From Lysobacter alkalisoli (GTDB lineage Bacteria > Pseudomonadota > Gammaproteobacteria > Xanthomonadales > Xanthomonadaceae): DNA of 64,000 bases. Location of the stretch: NCBI RefSeq assembly GCF_006547045.1, contig NZ_CP041242.1:1498001-1562000 (forward strand). Direction: 5' to 3'. Below the pieces are notes generated by a model that saw nothing but the letters and a program-made list of their open reading frames with translations, was not told the DNA's origin and made no database searches. Shown piece after piece: positions 18,441 to 28,660 of the stretch (its first letter is position 1; each line of letters starts with the position of its first letter). The position numbers and the translations under genes are program-made.

Positions 18441-19553
18441 GTGTCCAGTAACAGCTTCGGCAAGCTATTGACGGTTACCACCTTTGGCGAGAGCCACGGG
18501 CCGGCGATCGGCTGCGTGGTCGACGGCTGTCCGCCGGGGCTGGCGCTGGCACCGGAGGACTTCCGCCACGACCTCGACCGCCGTGCCACAGGCAAGACCC
18601 GCCACACCTCGGCGCGGCGCGAGGCCGACGAGATCGAAATTCTCTCCGGCGTATATGAAGGCGTCACCACCGGCACCCCGATCGGCCTGCTGATCCGCAA
18701 TACCGACGCGCGCAGCAAGGACTACGGCCGCATCGCCGAACAGTTCCGTCCTGGCCATGCCGACTACACCTACTGGCAGAAGTACGGTATCCGCGACCCG
18801 CGTGGCGGCGGCCGTTCCTCGGCGCGCGAGACCACGATGCGTGTCGCCGCTGGCGTGATCGCCCGCAAGTGGCTGGCCGGGCGCCATGGCATCCGCATCC
18901 AGGGCTGGCTGTCGCAGCTCGGGGAGGTCGCCCCGGCCGGCTTCGACCTGTCGGCGGTCGAGGACAACCCGTTCTTCTGGCCGCATGCCGCGCAGGTGCC
19001 GGAACTCGAGGCTTATATGGACGCGCTGCGCAAGTCCGGCGACTCGGTCGGCGCGCGCGTGGACGTCATCGCCGAAGGCGTTCCGCCGGGCTGGGGCGAG
19101 CCGGTCTACGGCAAGCTCGACGGCGAACTGGCCGCGGCGCTGATGAGCATCAACGCGGTCAAGGGCGTGGAGATCGGCGACGGTTTCGCTTCGGTCGCGC
19201 AGACGGGCAGCGTGCATCGCGACGAGATGGCGCCGGAAGGCTTCCTGTCCAACCATGCTGGCGGCGTGCTCGGCGGCATCAGCAGCGGGCAGGCCGTGCG
19301 CTGCTCTGTCGCGTTCAAGCCGACCTCGAGCCTGCGCCTGCCGGTCGACGGGCTCGACATCCATGGCAACGTGGTCGAGGTGGTCACCACCGGCCGTCAC
19401 GATCCCTGCGTCGGCATCCGCGCGATCCCGATCTGCGAGGCGATGGTCGCCCTGGTGCTGATGGACCAGGCGCTGCGTCACCGCGCCCAGTGCGGCGATG
19501 TCGGCGAAATGTCGCCACGGATCCCGGCCGAGGCGCCGGCGAAAAAACGATAG
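18441..19553 (+). CDS. aroC: Chorismate synthase
   Basis: Last step of the shikimate pathway: 5-enolpyruvylshikimate-3-phosphate to chorismate, needing reduced FMN. The 370-residue protein has the family signatures [14 protein letters not shown] near residue 16, the [11 protein letters not shown] motif near 132, and the C-terminal stretch [20 protein letters not shown]. The start is GTG at 18441 ([16 protein letters not shown]), the usual N-terminus. Its product chorismate feeds the tryptophan pathway encoded 4 kb downstream. The aroC-asd gap is 263 bp, so asd probably has its own promoter. Confidence 0.97.
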   Translation: MSSNSFGKLLTVTTFGESHGPAIGCVVDGCPPGLALAPEDFRHDLDRRATGKTRHTSARREADEIEILSGVYEGVTTGTPIGLLIRNTDARSKDYGRIAEQFRPGHADYTYWQKYGIRDPRGGGRSSARETTMRVAAGVIARKWLAGRHGIRIQGWLSQLGEVAPAGFDLSAVEDNPFFWPHAAQVPELEAYMDALRKSGDSVGARVDVIAEGVPPGWGEPVYGKLDGELAAALMSINAVKGVEIGDGFASVAQTGSVHRDEMAPEGFLSNHAGGVLGGISSGQAVRCSVAFKPTSSLRLPVDGLDIHGNVVEVVTTGRHDPCVGIRAIPICEAMVALVLMDQALRHRAQCGDVGEMSPRIPAEAPAKKR

Positions 19554-19742
19554 CGGCCAGTCGCCGAAGGCGCATGATGCGCCAGACTGTGCCGCCGTCT
19601 TCAGTATTCATTTCCAGCCACGGATTCACGCGGATCAAGGCAACGCCAAGAAGGTCGTCACCCTGGCGCCGGTGCTCTACAGCAGCCGAAAGGCTGATCG
19701 CGCCGGGGTGCAGCCTTCCGACAAGCGCCTGAGAAGATTGGA

Positions 19743-19787
19743 CCCCGGCTTTTCCCGGGATGACGAGTTTGATTCGTTCAGCGTTGC
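19743..19787 (+). repeat. Short degenerate repeat before asd, related to 24301-24332
   Basis: A small CCCGG/CCGGG hairpin (19744-19759) is followed by about 30 bp ending in TTCAGCGTTGCC. A similar block (TTCGATTCACTCGGCGTTGCC type) lies at 24301-24332 in the trpF-trpB gap. Identity by eye is roughly four in five. The rest of the 263-bp aroC-asd gap shows nothing recognisable. Confidence 0.45.
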
Positions 19788-19816
19788 CCCGACCCGATTT
19801 TCAGGAACCCCACACA

Positions 19817-20836
19817 ATGAGCAAGAGATTCAACGTCGCCGTCGTCGGCGCCACCGGTGCGGTCGGCGAGACCATGCTTTCCATCCTGGCCGAGCGGAAG
19901 TTCCCGGTCGGGCAACTGCACGTGCTGGCCAGCGAGCGCTCGGCCGGCGGCACCATCGAGTACCGCGGCGAGGAGTACATCGTCCAGGATCTGGCGACGT
20001 TCGACCCCGCCGGTGTCGACATCGCGCTGTTCTCGGCCGGCGGCAGCGTGTCGAAGGAGTACGCGCCGAAGTTCGCCGCCGCCGGCGCGGTGGTGATCGA
20101 CAACTCCTCGGCGTTCCGCTACGACGACGACGTGCCGCTGGTGGTGTCCGAGGTCAACCCGGAGCAGGTGGCCAACCGTCCGCGCGGGATCATCGCCAAC
20201 CCCAATTGCTCGACCATGCAGATGCTGGTCGCGCTGGCGCCGCTGCATCGGCATTCGAAGATCGAGCGCATCAATGTCGCCACCTATCAGTCGGTGTCCG
20301 GTGGCGGCCGAGCGGCGATGGAGGAACTCGGCCGCCAGACCGGCGCGCTGCTGAACTTCCAGGACCCGGAGCCGAAGCGTTTCCCGGTGCAGATCGCGTT
20401 CAACCTGATTCCCCACATCGACGACTTCCAGGACAACGGCTTCACCAAGGAGGAGATGAAGCTGGTCTGGGAGACCCGCAAGATCCTCGGCGACGACTCG
20501 ATTCTGGTGAACCCGACCGCGGTGCGGGTACCGGTGTTCTACGGCCACTCCGAGGCGGTCGCGATCGAGACCGCCGCGAAGATCACCCCGGAGCAGGCAC
20601 GCGAGCTGCTGGCTTCGGCGCCGGGCGTCGAGGTGGTCGACGAGCGCAAGGCCGGCGGCTATCCGACCCCGGTCACCCATGCCTCCGGCAACGACGCGGT
20701 CTACGTCGGCCGCATCCGCGAGGATCTGTCGCACCCGCGCGGCCTGAACCTGTGGATCGTGTCCGACAACATCCGCAAGGGTGCCGCCCTGAACGCGGTG
20801 CAGCTGGCTGAACTGGTGGCTGCGGAACCGGTCTGA
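19817..20836 (+). CDS. asd: Aspartate-semialdehyde dehydrogenase
   Basis: Reduces aspartyl-4-phosphate to aspartate-4-semialdehyde with NADPH, the branch point to lysine/diaminopimelate, methionine and threonine. The 339-residue protein has the nucleotide-binding loop VVGATGAVGETM (9-20), SAGGSVS, and the catalytic Cys C131 in NPNCST. The downstream YGHSEAV stretch carries the active-site His. This is the shorter, B. subtilis/P. aeruginosa-like form, not the E. coli-type long form. ATG 19817 follows AGGAACC; the ORF is open upstream without family sequence. asd-fimV-truA is a conserved neighbourhood. Confidence 0.96.
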   Translation: MSKRFNVAVVGATGAVGETMLSILAERKFPVGQLHVLASERSAGGTIEYRGEEYIVQDLATFDPAGVDIALFSAGGSVSKEYAPKFAAAGAVVIDNSSAFRYDDDVPLVVSEVNPEQVANRPRGIIANPNCSTMQMLVALAPLHRHSKIERINVATYQSVSGGGRAAMEELGRQTGALLNFQDPEPKRFPVQIAFNLIPHIDDFQDNGFTKEEMKLVWETRKILGDDSILVNPTAVRVPVFYGHSEAVAIETAAKITPEQARELLASAPGVEVVDERKAGGYPTPVTHASGNDAVYVGRIREDLSHPRGLNLWIVSDNIRKGAALNAVQLAELVAAEPV

Positions 20837-20906
20837 CGGCCACTGCGAGCCGTCGTCGCATTGCATGGCAGTGGCGACGGCGGCTACAGTCGCGGGTCGG
20901 GGACTC

Positions 20907-22775
20907 ATGACAGGTACGTTGGTGAAGCAGTTCGTACGTTGTGCATTGGCATTGGCGCTGGCGGTGGCCAGCGGCGCGGCCAGCGCGCTGGGCCTGGGCG
21001 AGATCGTGGTGCGGTCGAGCCTCGACCAGCCGTTGCTGGCCGAAATCCCGATCATTTCCAGCGATCCGGGCGAACTGGAACGCCTGCAGGCGCGGCTGGC
21101 CTCGCCGGAGACCTTCGCCCGCGTCGGCCTGCAGCCGCCGCAGGGTGTGGTGTCAGGCCTGCGCTTCATGGTCGGGCTGGACAATGCCGGCAATCCGGTG
21201 GTCCGGGTCACCAGCAGCGAGCCGGTGAACCAGGCCGCGCTCACCTTCCTGGTCGAGGTCGACTGGGGACAGGGAAGGCTGGTACGCGAGTATTCGGCCC
21301 TGCTGGACGCGCCGCGTACCGTGGCCGCCCCGGTGCAGCCGCCGATCGAGGCGCCACAGGCCGCGCCCTCCAACATCATCGAGCGCGAACCGCTGGCCAC
21401 CGCCGTGGAGCCGGCGCCGGAAACGGATGAAAGCGCATCCGAGCCGATGGTGGCGGAGATTTCGGTCTCTCCGGAGCCCGAGGCACGGCTCATCACGGCC
21501 GAGCCGGCGCCCGTACCGCGTCCGATCGCCACCGCGCGCCCAGCGCGACGGGTAGAAGGCGACAGCTACCAGGTCGCCGGTGGCGATACCCTGTCCGCCA
21601 TCGCCGCCAGCATGCCGGGCGCGCGCGGGTTCAGCCTCAACCAGCGCATGATCGCGCTGCTGCAGGCCAATCCCGAGGCCTTCATCGACGGCAACATCCA
21701 CCGGCTCAAGGCCGGTGCGGTGCTGCGGATTCCGGGTGCGGATACCATCGGCGCGCTCGACCGCGCCGAGGTCAATGCCCTGGTCCGCGAGCAGACCCGC
21801 CAGTGGCGGCAGCCGGTGGCTGCGGTCCCGCAGCCTGCCGAGGCCGGTCGGATCGGGGCTGCCGCATCTGCCGATGGTGCTTCCGTCGATGGCTCGTCCA
21901 CCGGCCCCGCCGTGGCCGACGCCCGGCTCGAGATCGTCCCCCCTGGTGCCAGCGATGCCACCAGTGCGGGCAACCAGTCCGGCATCAGCGCCGGAGGTGA
22001 GGGAAACATGCTTCGACAGGACATGCAGGCGCAGGAGAACCTGGCCGCCCGCGAGGCCGAACTGGAAGAAATGAAGGCTCGCGTTGCCGAGCTGGAGACG
22101 CTGCAGGAACAGCAGCAGAAGCTGATCGAGCTCAAGGACAGCGAGCTGGCCGAGGTGCAGCAGCGGCTCGCACAGTCGCCGCAGGAGGCGGAGGCCTCGG
22201 TCCTGCCGTGGTTCTTCGGCGGCTTCGGCCTGTTGCTGGCCGCTCTGGCCGGTGGCTGGGCGTTGCGCCAGCGCAAGCCGAAGCCGGTGTTCCGCGCGCC
22301 CGATAGCGATCGCCGCGCGTCGCTGGCGGCCGGTTTTGCGACGAGCGGCGCCACGGCTGCAGCAGCCGGCGAGGGTGAGACTGAAGTCACGCCCGAACCC
22401 GAACTCGCCGGTGCCGCCATCCCCGAGGCTCCTGTCGTGGTCGAAGATGCGGCGGCGCCAGCGGTCGAAGCCGACGGAGCCGACGGAGCGGACGAGGGCA
22501 TGGAGTTCGAACCCGCCGCGACCTGGCAGCAGCCTGCCGTCGCATCGTCCCCGGCCTGGCATGGACCCGCCGACCGGACCCTGGCCGAAGTCACCGCCAC
22601 AGAAGCTGCTGGCAGCGACAGCGGTGGTGGCGGCAACGAACGCCTCGAACTGGCCCGTGCCTATATCGCTCTTGGCGACCACGACAGCGCCCGCCAGTTG
22701 CTGGCCGAGGTACGCCTGCACGGCGACCTGGCCGCCCGTCAGCAGGCCATGCAGATGCTGCGCGAGCTGGAATGA
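20907..22775 (+). CDS. fimV: FimV/TspA-family inner-membrane protein with LysM domain
   Basis: FimV proteins organise type IV pilus secretins, twitching motility and cell-pole structures. This one has 622 residues. It starts with a signal peptide (to about 27, [10 protein letters not shown]) and a FimV N-terminal domain ([18 protein letters not shown]). The periplasmic LysM is at about 221-279 ([13 protein letters not shown]). Then come a Gln/Glu-rich coiled coil (about 370-430), one transmembrane helix (about 432-453) and a short acidic cytoplasmic region. A TPR-like FimV C-terminal domain covers 578-622 ([21 protein letters not shown]). It is shorter than Pseudomonas FimV because the acidic region is brief. 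The stop overlaps the truA start (ATGA). Confidence 0.92.
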   Translation: MTGTLVKQFVRCALALALAVASGAASALGLGEIVVRSSLDQPLLAEIPIISSDPGELERLQARLASPETFARVGLQPPQGVVSGLRFMVGLDNAGNPVVRVTSSEPVNQAALTFLVEVDWGQGRLVREYSALLDAPRTVAAPVQPPIEAPQAAPSNIIEREPLATAVEPAPETDESASEPMVAEISVSPEPEARLITAEPAPVPRPIATARPARRVEGDSYQVAGGDTLSAIAASMPGARGFSLNQRMIALLQANPEAFIDGNIHRLKAGAVLRIPGADTIGALDRAEVNALVREQTRQWRQPVAAVPQPAEAGRIGAAASADGASVDGSSTGPAVADARLEIVPPGASDATSAGNQSGISAGGEGNMLRQDMQAQENLAAREAELEEMKARVAELETLQEQQQKLIELKDSELAEVQQRLAQSPQEAEASVLPWFFGGFGLLLAALAGGWALRQRKPKPVFRAPDSDRRASLAAGFATSGATAAAAGEGETEVTPEPELAGAAIPEAPVVVEDAAAPAVEADGADGADEGMEFEPAATWQQPAVASSPAWHGPADRTLAEVTATEAAGSDSGGGGNERLELARAYIALGDHDSARQLLAEVRLHGDLAARQQAMQMLRELE

Positions 22776-23596
22776 GCGAACGACATGGGCCGGCGCGGGA
22801 TGATCGCCGCCTGGCGATGGCGATCGAATACGACGGCAGTGCGTTTTCCGGCTGGCAGAGGCTGACCAAGCCCGGCGAGGAGGAGCGGCGCAGCGAGCCG
22901 ACCATCCAGGCCGCGGTCGAGGAGGCTCTGTCCTTTGTGGCCGGGACGCGGATCGAAACGGTCTGTGCCGGCCGCACCGATGCCGGCGTGCATGCCCGCG
23001 CCCAGGTCATCCATTTCGACAGCCCGGTCGAGCGCGACCCGCGCGGCTGGGTACTGGGCACGACCACGCGCCTGCCGCCATCGGTCTGCGTGCGCTGGTG
23101 CGTGCCGGTGGCGGCGGACTTTCACGCCCGTTTTTCGGCCCGCGCGCGCCGTTACCGCTACCGGCTGGTCAACCGCCCGGTCCGGCCGGCGCTGATGCGC
23201 GAATACCTGGGCTGGGAACGCCGTCCACTCGACGCCGAAGCCATGCACCGCGCCGCACAGGCGCTGGTCGGTGAGCACGACTTTTCCGCCTTCCGCACCG
23301 TCCATTGCCAGGCCCCTCACGCACGTCGCAACTTGCACGAGATCAGCGTCCGCCGAGACGGCGAGATCGTCGACATCGAGGTCCAGGCCAATGCCTTCCT
23401 GCACCATCAGGTCCGCAACATCGTCGGCAGCCTGCTGGTGGTGGGGCGCGGCGAGCAACCCGAGGCGTGGATCGCCGAACTGCTGGCCGGCCGCGACCGC
23501 ACCGTCGCCGGGCCGACCGCGCCGGCGTCGGGATTGATGTTCCTCGGGCCGAAGTATCCGGCCGAGTGGGGGTTGCCGGCCGAGGTCTGCTTGTAG
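22772..23596 (+). CDS. truA: tRNA pseudouridine(38-40) synthase
   Basis: Isomerises uridines 38-40 in the anticodon stem-loop of many tRNAs. The 274-residue protein has the N-terminal [13 protein letters not shown] and the catalytic motif [11 protein letters not shown] with nucleophile D70. [12 protein letters not shown] and [14 protein letters not shown] in the second half are family-typical. The ATG overlaps the fimV stop by 4 bp. The stop codon TAG (23594-23596) is formed inside a palindromic repeat that begins at 23593, so the last two residues may have been set by repeat insertion. Confidence 0.96.
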   Translation: MSERHGPARDDRRLAMAIEYDGSAFSGWQRLTKPGEEERRSEPTIQAAVEEALSFVAGTRIETVCAGRTDAGVHARAQVIHFDSPVERDPRGWVLGTTTRLPPSVCVRWCVPVAADFHARFSARARRYRYRLVNRPVRPALMREYLGWERRPLDAEAMHRAAQALVGEHDFSAFRTVHCQAPHARRNLHEISVRRDGEIVDIEVQANAFLHHQVRNIVGSLLVVGRGEQPEAWIAELLAGRDRTVAGPTAPASGLMFLGPKYPAEWGLPAEVCL

Positions 23597-23629
23597 GATG
23601 GGTTTCGCTGCGCTCCACCCATCCTGCGC
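23593..23629. repeat. GTAGGATGGG-type palindromic repeat at the end of truA
   Basis: GTAGGATGGGT (23593-23603) pairs with ACCCATCCTGC across a 13-nt TTCGCTGCGCTCC loop. This is a different repeat type from the GTAGCCC family. Its TAG is the truA stop codon. It ends 17 bp before the trpF start. Confidence 0.8.
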
Positions 23630-23646
23630 GACTGACAACTAGCCTC

Positions 23647-24279
23647 ATGACCCGGATCAAGTTCTGCGGCCTGACCCGGCCCGAAGACCTCGACCTCGCA
23701 GTCGAACTCGGCGTCGACTGCATCGGCCTGGTGTTCGCTTCCCGAAGCCCACGCCGGCTTTCGCTGGATCGGGCGGCCGGGTTGCGTGCGCGGATTCCCG
23801 GCGACATCGCCGCGGTCGCGCTGATGATGGACAACCCGGCCGACGAGGTCGGTGCCGTGGTCGAAGCGGTCCGTCCCGACATCCTGCAGTTCCACGGTGC
23901 GGAGCCGGATGCGTTCTGCGCCGGCTTCGGCCCGCCATACTGGAAGGCGATCGCGATGGGCGGTGATCCGCAGGGCGCGCTGGCCCGGCTCGGCGATTTT
24001 CCCGGTGCCGCGGCCTTCCTGTTCGACGGCCATGCCGCCGGCGAGCCTGGCGGCAGCGGCAAGTGTTTCGACTGGACCCGGTTGCCGGCCGCGCTGGATC
24101 GTCCGTTCCTGCTCGCGGGTGGGCTGGATGCCGGCAACGTGGCTTCCGCGATCCATACCGCGCGGCCGTGGGGGATGGATGTCTCCAGTGGCATCGAAAG
24201 CGCACCGGGCGAGAAGGATGCGACCAAGATGCGCGCCTTCGTCGAAGCGGTCAGGCGCGCGGATGCCGCCGGCCCGTAA
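23647..24279 (+). CDS. trpF: Phosphoribosylanthranilate isomerase
   Basis: Amadori rearrangement of phosphoribosylanthranilate in tryptophan biosynthesis. A 210-residue TIM-barrel protein: KFCGLTRPED carries the catalytic Cys C7; the FLFDGHAAGEPGGSGKCFDW stretch holds the catalytic Asp and the phosphate/GSG loop; LLAGGLDAGNV and GMDVSSGIESAPGEKD close the phosphate site. The start is ATG 23647. trpF follows truA, as in Xanthomonas, and is first of trpF-trpB-trpA. A 426-bp gap with repeats separates it from trpB. Confidence 0.96.
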   Translation: MTRIKFCGLTRPEDLDLAVELGVDCIGLVFASRSPRRLSLDRAAGLRARIPGDIAAVALMMDNPADEVGAVVEAVRPDILQFHGAEPDAFCAGFGPPYWKAIAMGGDPQGALARLGDFPGAAAFLFDGHAAGEPGGSGKCFDWTRLPAALDRPFLLAGGLDAGNVASAIHTARPWGMDVSSGIESAPGEKDATKMRAFVEAVRRADAAGP

Positions 24280-24363
24280 TGCTGTAAAGCACGAGCGCCG
24301 GCATGACGGGCTTCGATTCACTCGGCGTTGCCTTGGTACACCTCGAAAAACCTGCTTTTGATC

Positions 24364-24394
24364 GTCATGCCCGCGAAGGCGGGCATCCATGGAC
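24364..24394. repeat. CCCGCGAAGGCGGG hairpin repeat, copy in the trpF-trpB gap
   Basis: ATGCCCGC pairs with GCGGGCAT around GAAG, followed by CCATGGAC. The same element is at 52581-52608, where the outer stem pair is T-A instead of G-C. That compensatory change suggests the hairpin structure is kept. Confidence 0.8.
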
Positions 24395-24659
24395 TTTGCT
24401 TTTCGATGGATTGCAGGTCCCTGGAGGCCGCTTTCGCAGGCATGGCGGGGTTATTCGAGGTCCTCTTTGGCCGGGGTGACGAACTTGGGCTTGTTCGAAG
24501 GTGCACAGGTGGCCTCGAAGTCCTTCGGGGTTCCATGTACGATCCTGGACAGCCATGAACAACCGTCGCCCGCCCGCTCCGTTTGGCCGCTCGCTTCGCC
24601 GCTGGCGCCGTGTCCCTGCGGCTGCCGTTCGATAACCGGCCCGGACCCAGCACCGCTGT

Positions 24660-24678
24660 CCGCGAACCTTGTTCGCGG
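24660..24678 (+). promoter_or_regulatory. Stable hairpin before the trpB ribosome site
   Basis: CCGCGAAC and GTTCGCGG form an 8-bp perfect stem with a 3-nt loop, ending 16 nt before the GGAG ribosome site of trpB. There is no T-tract. It may modulate trpB translation, or may just end upstream RNA processing. Confidence 0.4.
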
Positions 24679-24705
24679 GTGTCACTTCGGTTCCGGAGAA
24701 CGCCC

Positions 24706-25940
<1,235 letters not shown>

Positions 25941-25944
<4 letters not shown>

Positions 25945-26558
25945 GCGCGGCGATGTTCCGCGGCGGCGTGCTGTTGCTGGCCCTGGGCCTGGCCGCCTGC
26001 GACAAGGCCGCCGACGCGGCCGGCCAGGCCAGCACTGCCATGCACAAGAACGAAGCCGCCCGGACCACCGCTACGCCGGCCGTCCCGGCCGAGCCGACGG
26101 TCGCGGTGACGCTGGGCGAGGTCGCCGGCGTGCGCATCGGTCAGGCGTTCGACGAGCTGAAAGGCCTGGGCGAATGGGAGTCCCACGGCATGACCGAGGT
26201 GATCGGCGAGGGGTGCGAGTACTACGACGGCGGCCCGCTGCCGGCCTCGATCTCAATGATGGTCATCGATGACAAGGTTGCCCGCTTCGACCTGGGTGGC
26301 ACCGATCCGGGACAGCCGCTGGCCCAGGCCGGCCCGTTCGGGCTGCGCATCGGCATGACCCGGGCCGAGGTGATGGGCCTGTTCCCCAGCCCGCCCACTT
26401 CCAGCCCGCATGCCTACGACGGCGACCAGGGCGAGTACCTGACCTGGCGCCAGCCCGGCACCGCGCTGGGACTGCGCCTGGAGATGTCGGAAGGCAAGGT
26501 CGCGCTCATGTACTGGGGCAACGGCGAAGAAATCCAACTGATCGAAGGATGTGCCTGA
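25941..26558 (+). CDS. Predicted lipoprotein of unknown function between trpB and trpA
   Basis: I do not recognise this 205-residue protein. It has a short signal peptide and a lipobox LGLAAC with C20, then an Ala/Thr/Pro linker. The globular part has two similar-looking blocks, [13 protein letters not shown] (about 59-71) and [17 protein letters not shown] (about 134-150), each followed by tyrosine- or tryptophan-containing strands. The GTG at 25941 overlaps the trpB stop as GTGA; an ATG at 25953 is an alternative. trpA starts 1 bp after its stop, so it is inside the trpBA transcript. No tryptophan-related role is evident. Confidence 0.78.
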
Positions 26559-26559
26559 G

Positions 26560-27375
26560 ATGTCCCTGTCCCGACTCCAAGCGTGTTTCCAGGGCCTGCA
26601 GACGCAAGGTCGCAAGGCGCTGATCCCCTTCATCACCGCCGGCGATCCGTCGCTGGAGGCGACGGTTCCGGTCATGCACGCGCTGGTGGAAGCCGGTGCC
26701 GACGTGATCGAGCTGGGCGTGCCGTTCTCCGACCCGATGGCCGACGGGCCCACCATCCAGCGCAGCTCGGAACGCGCGATCGCACGTGGCGCCGGCCTGT
26801 CGTGGGTGCTGGAGGCGGTGCGCGAGTTCCGCCGGCGTGATGACGAGACTCCGGTGGTGCTGATGGGCTACCTGAATCCGGTCGAGATCCGCGGTGCGGA
26901 GCCGTTCGCCAGCGAGGCTACCGGAGCCGGCGTCGATGGCGTGCTGCTGGTCGATCTGCCGCCGGAGGAGGCGGCGGACTTCCGAGCCGGCTTCGACGTC
27001 CACGGGCTGGCGCTGGTGTTGCTGGCCTCGCCGACGACCTCGGCCGCGCGTATCGAGCAACTCTGCGCCGAAGGGCAGGGGTATCTGTATTACGTCAGTT
27101 ACGCCGGCGTGACCGGCGCCGATCGTCTCGATACCGGTGCCGCCAACGACCGCCTGCACGCGATCCGCGCCCGCAGCCGGGTACCGGTGGTAGCCGGATT
27201 CGGGATCAAGGACGCCGCCAGTGCCGCCGCCATGGCGCAGGAAGCCGATGGCGTGGTCGTCGGCAGCGCCCTGGTCGCAGCCCTCGCGGATGCCACCGAT
27301 CCTGCCGCCGCAGCCCAGGCCTTTCTCGCCCCGCTGCGCGAGGCGCTGGATCGCCGAAGCGTGGAGCCCGGCTAA
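26560..27375 (+). CDS. trpA: Tryptophan synthase alpha chain
   Basis: Cleaves indole-3-glycerol phosphate to indole and glyceraldehyde-3-phosphate, passing indole to TrpB. The 271-residue TIM barrel carries catalytic E51 (IELGVPFSDP) and D62 (MADGPT). VVAGFGIKDAASA and VVVGSALV form the phosphate site. ATG 26560 is chosen; GTG 26551 is in frame three codons earlier. The last codons (VEPG-stop) lie inside a GTAGCCC-type repeat whose TAA is the stop codon, so the C-terminal tail was probably set by the repeat. Confidence 0.96.
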   Translation: MSLSRLQACFQGLQTQGRKALIPFITAGDPSLEATVPVMHALVEAGADVIELGVPFSDPMADGPTIQRSSERAIARGAGLSWVLEAVREFRRRDDETPVVLMGYLNPVEIRGAEPFASEATGAGVDGVLLVDLPPEEAADFRAGFDVHGLALVLLASPTTSAARIEQLCAEGQGYLYYVSYAGVTGADRLDTGAANDRLHAIRARSRVPVVAGFGIKDAASAAAMAQEADGVVVGSALVAALADATDPAAAAQAFLAPLREALDRRSVEPG

Positions 27376-27446
27376 GCGCAGCGCACCCGGGGCTTTCCGG
27401 GGGGCACGAGGCTCCCCGGGTGCGGCTGGCGCCTTGCCCGGGCTGC
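27363..27446. repeat. GTAGCCC-type palindromic repeat, copy C, overlapping the end of trpA
   Basis: Left arm GGAGCCCGGCTAAGCGCAGC, right arm ending TTGCCCGGGCTGC, with CCCGGG/CCCCGGG inner pairs. The TAA of the left arm is the trpA stop. It belongs with 15661-15740 and 18282-18357. Confidence 0.8.
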
Positions 27447-27599
27447 AGGAGCTGCATGGGAACCTCCTGGTCGCATTGACGGTACCCGGAAGTACCTGTG
27501 CAGCAGCTTTTGGGGTTTACCGGGCCCTGCTTGGTAAACTCCCCCGCTCGGCCGGGTCTGCTCCGGTCCTCCTTGTGGCTGAACGGGAAGTACCAACGC

Positions 27600-28490
27600 A
27601 TGTCCTGGCTCAAGAAACTCATGCCGTCCGGCATCCGCACCGAATCCGGCAACGCCAAGCGGCGTAGCGTCCCTGAGGGGTTGTGGGAGAAGTGCGACCA
27701 GTGTGGAGCCGTGTTGTACCGGCCCGAGCTGGAGGAAAACCTGGAGGTCTGCCCCAAGTGCGGCCACCACATGTCGATCCGGGCCCGGGTCCGCTTGAAG
27801 GCCCTGTTCGATGCCGGCAGCACCGGCGAGATCGGTGCCGAACTCGGGCCGACCGACGTACTGCACTTCAAGGACCAGAAGAAGTACTCCGACCGCATCA
27901 AGTCCGCCCAGCGTTCCACCGGCGAGCGTGACGCGATGGTGGCGATGTCCGGCACCCTCAAGCAGCGCCCGCTGGTCGCCTGTGCGATGGATTTCGCCTA
28001 CATGGGCGGCTCGATGGGTTCGGTGGTCGGCGAGCGCTTCGCGCTGGCGGCAGAAGCGGCGGCCGAACAGGGCTGTCCGTTCGTATGCTTCGCCGCGACC
28101 GGCGGAGCGCGCATGCAGGAAAGCCTGTTCTCGCTGATGCAGATGGCCAAGACCTCGGCGGCCCTGGCCCGTCTGCGCGCGAAGGGGCTGCCTTTCATCT
28201 CGGTTCTGACCCACCCGACCTTCGGCGGTGTGTCGGCTTCTTTCGCCATGCTGGGCGACATCAACATCGCAGAGCCGAAGGCGCTGATCGGTTTCGCCGG
28301 CCCGCGCGTGATCGAGCAGACCGTGCGCGAAAAGCTGCCGGAAGGCTTCCAGCGTTCCGAGTTCCTGCTCGAACACGGCGCGATCGACCAGATCTGCGAC
28401 CGTCGCGAGTTGCGTGATCGTCTGGCCCAGTTGCTGGCACTGCTGATGAAGCAGCCTGTGCCGGAGGACGACGTCGAGGCTGCCGCATGA
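27600..28490 (+). CDS. accD: Acetyl-CoA carboxylase carboxyltransferase beta subunit
   Basis: With AccA it transfers carboxyl from biotin to acetyl-CoA, making malonyl-CoA for fatty acids. The 296-residue protein has the N-terminal four-Cys zinc ribbon (C32, C35, C51, C54) and the crotonase-like carboxyltransferase domain ([12 protein letters not shown]-like [43 protein letters not shown]). The start [11 protein letters not shown] is at 27600. The frame is open upstream to 27498 but without family sequence. It follows trpA, as in Xanthomonas. Its TGA overlaps the ATG of a doubtful 57-codon ORF before glmM. Confidence 0.96.
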   Translation: MSWLKKLMPSGIRTESGNAKRRSVPEGLWEKCDQCGAVLYRPELEENLEVCPKCGHHMSIRARVRLKALFDAGSTGEIGAELGPTDVLHFKDQKKYSDRIKSAQRSTGERDAMVAMSGTLKQRPLVACAMDFAYMGGSMGSVVGERFALAAEAAAEQGCPFVCFAATGGARMQESLFSLMQMAKTSAALARLRAKGLPFISVLTHPTFGGVSASFAMLGDINIAEPKALIGFAGPRVIEQTVREKLPEGFQRSEFLLEHGAIDQICDRRELRDRLAQLLALLMKQPVPEDDVEAAA

Positions 28491-28660
28491 GCCGCCGCAG
28501 CATTACTGTTTTCGGCGACCTGTCATCCTGGCAGGCTGCCGAACCGGCAAGGCCGGGCAAAGCCCGGTCTTGTCGCCGTCTCACCTGCGCCGTAGCGCAG
28601 GCGCACGGGCGGCACATCCCTGTGCCGCGTAACGTCGTTCATGCGGAGGTATCTGCATGA
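28487..28660 (+). CDS. Doubtful 57-codon ORF bridging accD and glmM
   Basis: ATG at 28487 overlaps the accD stop (ATGA), and the ORF's own TGA at 28658-28660 overlaps the glmM ATG at 28657. The peptide ([16 protein letters not shown]..., 57 residues) matches no family I know. The DNA contains several hairpins (a GCCGGGC/GCCCGGT pair near 28548-28566, and GTAGCGCAGGCGC and CGGCAC/GTGCCG pairs). That speaks for an intergenic RNA structure rather than a protein. The double 4-bp overlap is the only argument for translation. Confidence 0.25.
   Translation: MSRRSITVFGDLSSWQAAEPARPGKARSCRRLTCAVAQAHGRHIPVPRNVVHAEVSA

Larger units (their letters stand above)
24280..24705. other. 426-bp trpF-trpB intergenic region with repeat debris
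   Basis: This long gap holds a degenerate repeat at 24301-24332 shared with the asd upstream region and a CCCGCGAAGGCGGG hairpin repeat at 24364-24394. It also holds an Arg-rich 26-residue ORF (24555-24635) with weak start context, and a hairpin at 24660-24678 just before trpB. No gene of normal coding quality is visible. The longer ORFs crossing it read through repeat sequence. Confidence 0.6.
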
